Source: Chloroflexota bacterium (GTDB lineage Bacteria; Chloroflexota; Anaerolineae; Fen-1058). From it: 5,467 bases of DNA. Positions within the stretch are counted from its first letter, which is position 1, and each line of letters opens with the position of its first letter. Made by a program: the position numbers and the translations under genes. The notes below the pieces were generated by a model. It did not search any database. It saw nothing but the letters and a program-made list of their open reading frames with translations, and was not told the DNA's origin. The DNA lies in assembly GCA_016219235.1 (NCBI GenBank), contig JACRBO010000506.1, forward strand, positions 1-5,467, given 5' to 3'. This document shows, in pieces, positions 1 through 4,613 of this stretch.

Positions 1-237
1 AGGGTCGATGGCAATTCGGTTGATCCAACCCTTCCGCGTATCGTTCGTTGCGACGACTACGCCGATCAATTTCTCGCCGTCTTCCAGCCCGATGACGATC
101 TGCCCGTGCTGGAGTTGCTGCTCAAACTCCGATCGGCTGTCGCGGCCCGTCGGCTTGACGGTCTGCAACCCCGCTCGCAGCCACAGCGCGATCACGGCCT
201 CGTAATCTTCAATTGTCAGGCGGCGAACAACAGCCAT
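1..237 (-). CDS. GNAT-family N-acetyltransferase, N-terminal part (runs off the window)
   Basis: This reading frame is open from an ATG at 237 to the window edge, giving 79 residues with no stop. It begins MAVVRRLTIEDYEAV and continues with a helix rich in L and A, which matches the first strand and helix of GNAT acyltransferases. Residues 46-51 and 57-64 look like the next two strands (QIVIGL, KLIGVVVA), and 71-77 (WINRIAI) looks like strand 4. The acetyl-CoA pyrophosphate-binding loop (Q/RxxGxG/A) would come immediately after the last visible residue, so it cannot be checked. Proteins of this family transfer an acyl group from acyl-CoA to an amine; the acceptor cannot be predicted here. The start is supported by AAGG at 245-248, seven bases upstream. 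The gene lies 32 bases after hicB with no terminator between, so it is probably on the same transcript. Confidence 0.75.
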   Translation of the reverse strand, partial: MAVVRRLTIEDYEAVIALWLRAGLQTVKPTGRDSRSEFEQQLQHGQIVIGLEDGEKLIGVVVATNDTRKGWINRIAIDP

Positions 238-269
238 GCTTCTACCTTAAGAATTTACGCATACTCTCT

Positions 270-479
270 TCATGCATAAACCAACCGGCCCCTGGGCTCG
301 GGAATCGGTCGTCCCAACTCGCGCGCGGTTTCAATCCACTCTTGCACGATTTGCTCCGCGTTTGCCACTGCCGCTTGATAGGTAGGACCATCAGCCATGC
401 AACCCGCCAACTCAGGCACCTCAACGATAAAGGCCCGATCCTCTTCGCTCCAATACACAATCATCTCATAGCGAATCAT
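270..479 (-). CDS. hicB: HicB-family antitoxin, short form
   Basis: The 69-residue product begins MIRYEMIVYWSEEDRAF and holds the segment EVPELAGCMADG at about residues 20-31, typical of the partial RNase H-like HicB fold. It ends with a GRPIPEPRGRLVYA-type tail common in short HicB proteins. In characterised HicAB pairs HicB binds and neutralises the mRNA-cleaving toxin HicA. No ribbon-helix-helix or helix-turn-helix domain follows the core, so direct autorepression by HicB alone is not expected (inference). The ATG at 479 is chosen over one at 506 because GGGAGG (485-490) lies five bases before it and the family sequence starts at MxRY. The gene overlaps the end of hicA by 14 bases, the usual coupled arrangement. 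Confidence 0.87.
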   Translation of the reverse strand: MIRYEMIVYWSEEDRAFIVEVPELAGCMADGPTYQAAVANAEQIVQEWIETARELGRPIPEPRGRLVYA

Positions 480-729
480 CGCTGCCTCCCAACTTATGGC
501 GCACAATCACGCGCCGCACCTGTTGAACCTGATAGGGCTTTGCTAACGGGCCAAGCGGTTGAAGGTTTAGAATATCCTCGATACCCTGACGTGTATAAAT
601 ATGATGACCGCCGCGCACCCGTTCTTCAAAGCCGAGTTGCGACAATAGCCAGCACAAATCATCAAACGCGATGTTGGCATCAGCCGAGCCGCGCAACACG
701 CGCGACAACAACTTCTCTAACCGGGTCAC
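466..729 (-). CDS. hicA: HicA-family mRNA-interferase toxin
   Basis: The 87-residue product has the HicA double-stranded-RNA-binding-like layout: an N-terminal helix (MTRLEKLLSRVLRG), then FDDLCWLLSQLGF at 22-34, then RGGHHIYTR at 39-47 carrying the expected catalytic histidine (His42), and LAKPYQVQQVRRVI at 62-75. Family members are ribosome-independent mRNA endonucleases inhibited by HicB. The common G-S-H motif reads G-G-H here, a mild change next to the active-site histidine. The start is GTG at 729 because the family N-terminus begins exactly there. It shares four bases (GTGA) with the nuoE stop, implying translational coupling to nuoE. No strong ribosome binding site precedes it. Whether the toxin is active cannot be read from sequence alone. 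Confidence 0.87.
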   Translation of the reverse strand: MTRLEKLLSRVLRGSADANIAFDDLCWLLSQLGFEERVRGGHHIYTRQGIEDILNLQPLGPLAKPYQVQQVRRVIVRHKLGGSDDSL

Positions 730-1238
730 GGGCCAGCCCGCCTGGCCCGCAGCTCATCAATAATGCGATCGAAGTCTTCGTGGCTCAACCGCTCGAAATA
801 TTCCAGATCGATCTGCATCATCGGCGCTTTGTCGCACGCCCCCAGACACACCACCGATTCCAGCGAGAATTCGCCGTCAGCCGTCATGGCCCCGCCGTGC
901 TCGGCCTTATGCTTATCGACGCCCAACTTCTTGCAGGCGTGATCGAGAAATTGCTCCGAGCCGCGCAGCGCGCACGGCAGGTCGTTGCAGATCTGGACGA
1001 CGTGCTTGCCGATCGGCTTGTCGTAGAACAGCGTGTAGAAGCCCACCACCGACTCGACTTCGGTCGGTTCCACGCCCACGATCCCGGCCACGTCGCGAAT
1101 CGCTTCCGGCGTGCAATAGCCGTACTCTTGCTGCGCGATGTACAGCAGCGGAATCACGGCCGACCGCTTCCGATCGGGCGGATATTTGCTCAGGATTTTC
1201 TCGATTTCAGCCGGATACTTCTCAAGTAGTTGGGTCAT
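726..1238 (-). CDS. nuoE: NADH-quinone oxidoreductase subunit E (24 kDa, [2Fe-2S])
   Basis: The 170-residue product is a thioredoxin-fold complex I subunit of the peripheral NADH-dehydrogenase module, carrying the N1a [2Fe-2S] cluster. The four ligands are visible: Cys84 and Cys89 (C-x4-C in VQICNDLPC) and Cys131 and Cys135 (C-x3-C in VCLGAC). Other family marks are SVVGFYTLF at 63-71, the TADGEFSLE stretch at 119-127, and DKAPMMQID at 136-144. The N-terminal helical domain (IPLLYIAQQEYGY, 29-41) is also typical, and the length is normal. The ATG at 1238 has only a weak ribosome binding site. In most complex I operons nuoF, its direct partner holding FMN and NADH, comes next; here hicA does, overlapping the stop by four bases. 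Confidence 0.95.
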   Translation of the reverse strand: MTQLLEKYPAEIEKILSKYPPDRKRSAVIPLLYIAQQEYGYCTPEAIRDVAGIVGVEPTEVESVVGFYTLFYDKPIGKHVVQICNDLPCALRGSEQFLDHACKKLGVDKHKAEHGGAMTADGEFSLESVVCLGACDKAPMMQIDLEYFERLSHEDFDRIIDELRARRAGP

Positions 1239-1248
1239 AAGTTACTCA

Positions 1249-1332
1249 GTCAATTGGTCAATCGGTTAATTGGTGATCGGTAATCGGTTGACCGGTAACC
1301 AGTTGACCGGTTGACCAATTACCAATTGACCA
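1249..1332. repeat. Degenerate 7-8-base repeat array with reversed halves between nuoD and nuoE
   Basis: This stretch fills most of the 95-base gap. Read on the minus strand it starts three bases after the nuoD stop as units such as GGTCAATT, GGTAATT, GGTCAACC and GGTCAACT. It then turns into the opposite orientation (GATTGACC, AATTGAC). The ends form an exact 10-base inverted repeat (1249-1258 with 1321-1330), and GTTGACCGGT occurs twice in direct orientation (1287-1296 and 1302-1311). Such a layout can fold into a long imperfect hairpin in RNA. Short tandem units of this kind are found between genes in various bacteria. Its role here is unknown. Confidence 0.8.
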
Positions 1333-1333
1333 C

Positions 1334-2584
1334 TCACCGATCTACGTCCCCCAGCACGATGTCGATCGAACCGATGATGGCCACCAGGTCGGCGATGAAC
1401 ACACCTTTGGTCATCTTGTGCATCGCGCCCAGGTTGGCAAACGACGGCGTGCGGAAGTGCACCCGGCGCGGTTTGGGCGAACCGTCGCTGTTGAGGTAGC
1501 AGCCAAACTCGCCGCGCGGCGACTCAACCCGCACGTACACTTCGCCCTTCGGCGGCGTGAAGCCTTCCGTCCACAGCTTGAAATGATGGATCAGCGACTC
1601 CATCGAGTAGGCCAGTTCTTCCTTGGGCGGCGGCGCGACCTTGCGATTGCCGGTAATGAATGGCCCTTTGGGCAGCTTCTGCATGGCCTGCTCGATGATG
1701 CGCACCGACTGCCACATCTCTTGCACGCGCACCTGATAACGCGCATACACATCGCCTTCGTCGGCTAGCGGCACATCGAAGTCAAAGTGATCGTAAGACG
1801 AATACGGGATCGCCTTGCGGATGTCCCAGTTGACGCCGGAGCCGCGCAGGCTTGGCCCGGTGATGCCCCACGCCACAGCGTCTTTGGCCGAAATCACGCC
1901 CACGCCGCGCGTGCGATCGATCCACAGCGGGTTCTTGGTCAATAGTCCTTCGTATTCTCGAATCTCTTCCGGGAAGTGATCGAGAAAGGCGCGCACCGCT
2001 TCTTCGAAGCCCGCCGGCAGATCGCGCCACAGGCCGCCGGGTCTGAAATAAGACGACATCATGCGCTGGCCGGTCACCATCTCGAAGATGTCCAGAATCT
2101 TTTCGCGCTCGCGGAAGCAATACAGGAACACGCTCATCGCCGCGAGGTCCATCGCGTGCGTGCCCAGCCACACCAGATGACTGGCGAGACGCTGCAACTC
2201 ACACAGGATCACGCGCACGTACTGCGCACGCAATGGCACATCCACGTCCATCAATTTCTCAACCGCCAGCACGTAGCCGAGGTTGTTGCTCAGCGGCGCG
2301 AGGTAATCCATGCGATCGGTCAGCGGGATGACCTTCATGTACGTCTTGTCTTCCGCCGTCTTCTCGATGCCGGTGTGCAGGAAGCCGACATCGGGGATGC
2401 ACGAGATGACGATCTCGCCGTCGATTTCCAGCAGCAGGCGCAGCACGCCGTGCGTCGACGGGTGCTGCGGCCCCATGTTCAACAGGACCGTCTCGCCAGA
2501 AATGGCGCGCTCGGACACGAGGCCGCGCATCTCTTTGAGATCGTCGACGGTCAATTCCATGACGTGGGTTTCAGTTACAGCCAT
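1334..2584 (-). CDS. nuoD: NADH-quinone oxidoreductase subunit D (49 kDa)
   Basis: The 416-residue product is full length for the 49-kDa subunit of the connecting (Q) module, which with NuoB forms the quinone-reduction site. The signature NMGPQHPSTHGVLRL lies at 36-50. His45 and Tyr94 (in RMDYLAP) align by spacing with the quinone head-group ligands His38 and Tyr87 of the Thermus Nqo4 subunit. Other conserved parts are VGFLHTGIEK at 66-75, SSYFRPGG at 177-184, RTRGVGVIS at 224-232, ESPRGEFGCYL at 354-364 and the C-terminal IIGSIDIVLGDVDR. Like other complex I 49-kDa subunits, it is descended from hydrogenase large subunits but has lost the NiFe cysteines. The ATG at 2584 is preceded by AGGAG at a good distance. 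Gaps of more than 90 bases filled by repeats separate it from both nuoC and nuoE. Confidence 0.97.
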   Translation of the reverse strand: MAVTETHVMELTVDDLKEMRGLVSERAISGETVLLNMGPQHPSTHGVLRLLLEIDGEIVISCIPDVGFLHTGIEKTAEDKTYMKVIPLTDRMDYLAPLSNNLGYVLAVEKLMDVDVPLRAQYVRVILCELQRLASHLVWLGTHAMDLAAMSVFLYCFREREKILDIFEMVTGQRMMSSYFRPGGLWRDLPAGFEEAVRAFLDHFPEEIREYEGLLTKNPLWIDRTRGVGVISAKDAVAWGITGPSLRGSGVNWDIRKAIPYSSYDHFDFDVPLADEGDVYARYQVRVQEMWQSVRIIEQAMQKLPKGPFITGNRKVAPPPKEELAYSMESLIHHFKLWTEGFTPPKGEVYVRVESPRGEFGCYLNSDGSPKPRRVHFRTPSFANLGAMHKMTKGVFIADLVAIIGSIDIVLGDVDR

Positions 2585-2614
2585 AGGTGGCTCCTGTTTC
2601 TCGACCGATAAGCA

Positions 2615-2677
2615 CCACGGATTACACCGATTGCCACGGACTTCCAGCCTTATCCGTGTAATCCGTGAAATCTGTGG
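2615..2677. repeat. Inverted CACGGATT-type repeat between nuoC and nuoD
   Basis: Two arms of 26 and 25 bases (2615-2640 and 2653-2677) are near-complementary, with a 12-base loop between them. Each arm is itself built from about three degenerate units of the form CACGGATTA. Differences between the arms are scattered single changes and one extra base. The right arm touches the nuoC stop codon directly, and the left arm ends about 30 bases before the nuoD start. Related CACGGATTACACGGAT-like stretches are recalled from gaps between genes in other environmental bacterial genomes. In the transcript the element would form a long imperfect hairpin. Confidence 0.8.
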
Positions 2678-3181
2678 TTATTCTTTCGCGTACGGCTTCT
2701 GGCGCTCGATCTCGTCAAAGTTGTGCGTAAACTGCGGCTCTTCATAGAACTGCGCGGCGTCTTTGCGCAGCGGGTGGCCCAGAAAATCGTCGGGCATGAA
2801 GATGCGGCGCAGATCGGGATGGCCCTCAAAACGGATGCCCAGCAGGTCATACACTTCGCGCTCGTGCCAGTTCGCGCCGGGATAGACGCTGGTGAGACTG
2901 GCGATGCCGGGTGTCTCGCCGTCCAGCCAGACCTTCACCCGCAGGCTGAGCGCATTTTCCAGCGCGTACAGGTGGTAATTCAGGGCGAAGCGTGGTCGAT
3001 CGGGATAATGATCGGCGGCACTCACATCCGACAGGAGATCGAAGGCTAACGACGGCTCGTCACGCAGGAAGGTCGCCACGGCGATCAACGCTTCCGGCTT
3101 GATCACCAGCGTCGTTTCGCCGCGGAACTCGATCACGTCCTGCACCGCTTCCGGGAATTTGCTTTTGATTAACTCGATCAT
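2678..3181 (-). CDS. nuoC: NADH-quinone oxidoreductase subunit C (30 kDa)
   Basis: The 167-residue product is the 30-kDa subunit of the complex I connecting module, which packs against NuoD and NuoB and carries no cofactor. The family signature is complete at about residues 105-141: WHEREVYDLLGIRFEGHP, then the LRRIFMPDDF and GHPLRKD parts. A shorter tail (EEPQFTHNFDEIERQKPYAKE) ends the protein, so this is a separate NuoC and not the NuoCD fusion seen in enterobacteria. The ATG at 3181 is fixed by an in-frame TGA two codons upstream, at 3185-3187. The ribosome binding site is weak (GAG only). The gene is separated from nuoB by 64 bases holding a terminator-like hairpin, and from nuoD by 93 bases holding an inverted repeat. 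Confidence 0.96.
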   Translation of the reverse strand: MIELIKSKFPEAVQDVIEFRGETTLVIKPEALIAVATFLRDEPSLAFDLLSDVSAADHYPDRPRFALNYHLYALENALSLRVKVWLDGETPGIASLTSVYPGANWHEREVYDLLGIRFEGHPDLRRIFMPDDFLGHPLRKDAAQFYEEPQFTHNFDEIERQKPYAKE

Positions 3182-3196
3182 ACGTCACTCACGCAT

Positions 3197-3233
3197 AAAA
3201 AGTGGATCAGACGATCGGTGATCGTCGATCCAC
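3197..3233 (-). terminator. Terminator-like hairpin with T5 tract between nuoB and nuoC
   Basis: Bases 3202-3208 and 3227-3233 pair perfectly (7 bp), as do 3210-3216 and 3220-3226 (7 bp). They leave one bulged A at 3209 and a three-base loop at 3217-3219. On the minus strand the stem is followed at once by TTTTT (3201-3197), the layout of an intrinsic terminator. It begins 12 bases after the nuoB stop. As the downstream genes belong to the same complex, partial termination, attenuation or an RNA-processing or stabilising hairpin is more plausible than full termination. Confidence 0.7.
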
Positions 3234-3245
3234 CTGCGAATGAAA

Positions 3246-3737
3246 CTATACTTTGATCGCATCCTTGATGGGATGGCTGCGCTTGATCTGCTCGTGCAAC
3301 TTCAGGATGCCGTCGATCAGCGCTTCGGGGCGCGGCGGGCAGCCGGCCACATACACATCGACCGGCACAATTTCGTCCACGCCCTGCACGATGGCATAGT
3401 TGTTGAACACGCCGCCGCACGAGGCGCAGTCGCCCATCGAGAGCACCCACTTGGGGTCCGGCATCTGATCGTACAGGCGGCGCAGCACGGGCGCCATCTT
3501 GCGCGTCACGCGCCCGGCCACGATCATCAGATCGCTCTGGCGCGGGCTGGCGCGCATCAACTCCATGCCGAAGCGCGACAGATCATAGTTGCTGGCCTGC
3601 GCCGACATCATCTCGATGGCGCAGCAGGCCAGACCAAAACCGAGAGGCCACATCGCGTTGGTGCGGCCCCAGTTGATGAGATCTTCCAATCGGGCGGTGA
3701 CCACACCCATATTGCCCAGTTTATTTTCTAATCCCAT
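3246..3737 (-). CDS. nuoB: NADH-quinone oxidoreductase subunit B (PSST, cluster N2)
   Basis: The 163-residue product is the complex I subunit holding the terminal [4Fe-4S] cluster N2, which passes electrons to quinone. The ligands are the tandem Cys38-Cys39 ([10 protein letters not shown]), Cys104 (MGDCASCGG) and Cys133 ([11 protein letters not shown]); the spacings of 65 and 29 residues equal those of the Thermus Nqo6 subunit. The segment [22 protein letters not shown] at about 54-75 and residues such as [10 protein letters not shown] at 22-31 are also family features. The protein is cytoplasmic, at the membrane interface. Its ATG at 3737 lies inside the end of nuoA, with a 10-base overlap and a purine-rich AAGGGGG upstream, so the two are probably translated together. 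The C-terminus is short and complete. Confidence 0.97.
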   Translation of the reverse strand: MGLENKLGNMGVVTARLEDLINWGRTNAMWPLGFGLACCAIEMMSAQASNYDLSRFGMELMRASPRQSDLMIVAGRVTRKMAPVLRRLYDQMPDPKWVLSMGDCASCGGVFNNYAIVQGVDEIVPVDVYVAGCPPRPEALIDGILKLHEQIKRSHPIKDAIKV

Positions 3738-4084
3738 TCCAACGCCCCCTTCTTCCAGATGTACACATACCCTACCAGTAAAATCCCCACAAATACCAGC
3801 ATCTCAATAAAGCCAAATAAACCCAGCGCGCGGAAATTGACGGCCCAGGGATAGAAGAAGATCACTTCGACGTCGAAGAGGATGAACAACACGGCGACCA
3901 GATAGAAGCGGATCGACATGCGGCGGGTGCCGGGACCGATCGGCATCATACCCGACTCGTAGGGCGACATTTTTCGAAACGATTTGCGCCGCGGTCCAAA
4001 AACCATGCCGACGACAATGAGCAGCATAGTGATGACGGCAGCGACGATAAACAGAATCGCAATGGGAATATATTCGACGAGCAT
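3728..4084 (-). CDS. nuoA: NADH-quinone oxidoreductase subunit A (membrane)
   Basis: The 118-residue product is the small three-helix membrane subunit (ND3-like) at the junction of the complex I arms. Membrane helices are visible at about 5-28, 60-80 and 89-110. The loop between the first two contains the conserved SPYESG at 40-45. The second helix carries the acidic [13 protein letters not shown] pattern, with Asp71 and Glu73. The length is typical. The ATG at 4084 has GGGAG about six bases upstream. It is the first gene of the nuo run: a near-consensus promoter lies about 50-80 bases upstream, and the next gene, nuoB, overlaps its end by 10 bases. Confidence 0.97.
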   Translation of the reverse strand: MLVEYIPIAILFIVAAVITMLLIVVGMVFGPRRKSFRKMSPYESGMMPIGPGTRRMSIRFYLVAVLFILFDVEVIFFYPWAVNFRALGLFGFIEMLVFVGILLVGYVYIWKKGALEWD

Positions 4085-4103
4085 TGGACTCCCTTTGGCT
4101 ATG

Positions 4104-4121
4104 TGACGCAGGGGCGCGTCA
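4104..4121. promoter_or_regulatory. Inverted repeat in the nuoA 5' untranslated region
   Basis: TGACGC (4104-4109) and GCGTCA (4116-4121) are exact inverted copies separated by six bases. They lie between the presumed transcription start (near 4130) and the nuoA ribosome binding site. The site could be an operator for a dimeric regulator or a small RNA stem. The arms are only 6 bp, so chance is possible. Confidence 0.4.
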
Positions 4122-4136
4122 GCGGAGTGCTTGTAA

Positions 4137-4165
4137 ATTTTAGCACAGGCGGCGGGTCATGTCAA
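4137..4165 (-). promoter_or_regulatory. Sigma70-type promoter for the nuo operon
   Basis: On the minus strand TTGACA (4165-4160) matches the -35 consensus fully. After a 17-base spacer comes TAAAAT (4142-4137), one mismatch from TATAAT, with TG placed for an extended -10. Transcription would start near 4130, giving a leader of about 46 bases before nuoA. The spacing and match are as good as in strong housekeeping promoters. No other promoter this good was noticed in the window, although I did not scan systematically. Confidence 0.8.
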
Positions 4166-4171
4166 AGGAAT

Positions 4172-4192
4172 TCTGACCTTCTCTTGATCAGA
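4172..4192 (-). other. Weak hairpin after the 134-residue gene
   Basis: Bases 4172-4178 and 4186-4192 can pair over 7 bp, including one G-U pair, around a seven-base loop. This begins four bases after the stop of the upstream gene. No T tract follows, so it is at best a weak 3'-end signal, and transcripts from the right-hand genes may run into the nuo promoter region. Confidence 0.25.
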
Positions 4193-4196
4193 CTCG

Positions 4197-4601
4197 CTAC
4201 TGAACAAAATTAACGATGTAATTGAGGTACCCCTGCCGCCCGCCGGCCTTGCCCCAGAACTGAACCGATTTGCGCAAGCGTTTCAGGCAGGCGACGATTT
4301 CAGCCGCCGTGAGGGGAGTCAATTGAAACTCGATAGGCTGATCGTGCTCGTCCAGCAATTGCCCGCGCCCCAATCGCAACTCGCACATCGCTTTAGCGGC
4401 GCGCACGACCTCCCCCTGGACGCCCGGCAATCGGCGCAGCTCGATCGGCTTGCCGCGCACTTCGGCGTTGAACAGCTGAATCAACGCCTCAAGCGCTATC
4501 TCGACATCCCAATCGACTAATTCGGGATGCGCGTGATAGACCGACACAATGCCCGATTCGATGTTCTGCAAGACATCTTCAAACTGCTCCTCAACCTTCA
4601 T
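4197..4601 (-). CDS. Uncharacterised 134-residue protein coupled to an SbcC-like ATPase
   Basis: I do not recognise a characterised family. The product is soluble-looking, with no signal peptide or membrane segment, and mostly helical by composition. It starts MKVEEQFEDVLQNIESGIVSVY, has an acidic first third (WDVEIALEALIQLFNAEVRG, 31-50), a middle stretch with AKAMCELRLGRG at 69-80, and a basic C-terminal third (CLKRLRKSVQFWGKAGGR, 105-122) ending GYLNYIVNFVQ. Similar N-termini are faintly recalled among hypothetical proteins of Chloroflexota and cyanobacteria. The ATG at 4601 is well supported by AGGAGG about eight bases upstream, which overlaps the TAG stop of the preceding ATPase gene. 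The tight spacing (12 bases) suggests co-expression with that ATPase, but a role in DNA repair is only a guess. The reading frame is clearly coding. Confidence 0.8.
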   Translation of the reverse strand: MKVEEQFEDVLQNIESGIVSVYHAHPELVDWDVEIALEALIQLFNAEVRGKPIELRRLPGVQGEVVRAAKAMCELRLGRGQLLDEHDQPIEFQLTPLTAAEIVACLKRLRKSVQFWGKAGGRQGYLNYIVNFVQ

Positions 4602-4613
4602 GGCGGCTGCCTC

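Noticed and set aside
238..269. A possible terminator between hicB and the acetyltransferase gene
   Set aside because: Only a 4-bp pairing was found and there is no T tract after it.
480..506. A longer hicB start at 506
   Set aside because: The extra nine residues do not match the family, and the strong GGGAGG site lies just before the ATG at 479.
213..1229. A 338-residue open frame on the plus strand opposite nuoE, hicA and hicB
   Set aside because: It is antisense to three well-supported genes, shows no family resemblance and has the low-complexity R/H/A-rich composition of a shadow frame in GC-rich DNA.
1976..2611. A 211-residue plus-strand frame opposite nuoD
   Set aside because: It lies antisense to conserved nuoD coding sequence, is rich in H, Q and R, and has no recognisable domain.
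3185..3196. A three-codon ORF (Met-Arg-Glu-stop) between the hairpin and nuoC
   Set aside because: It is too short to separate from chance and lacks its own ribosome binding site; it only helps to fix the nuoC start.
3240..3731. A 163-residue plus-strand frame almost exactly opposite nuoB
   Set aside because: It mirrors nuoB codon structure; the minus-strand product has all cluster N2 ligands, so the other strand is the shadow.
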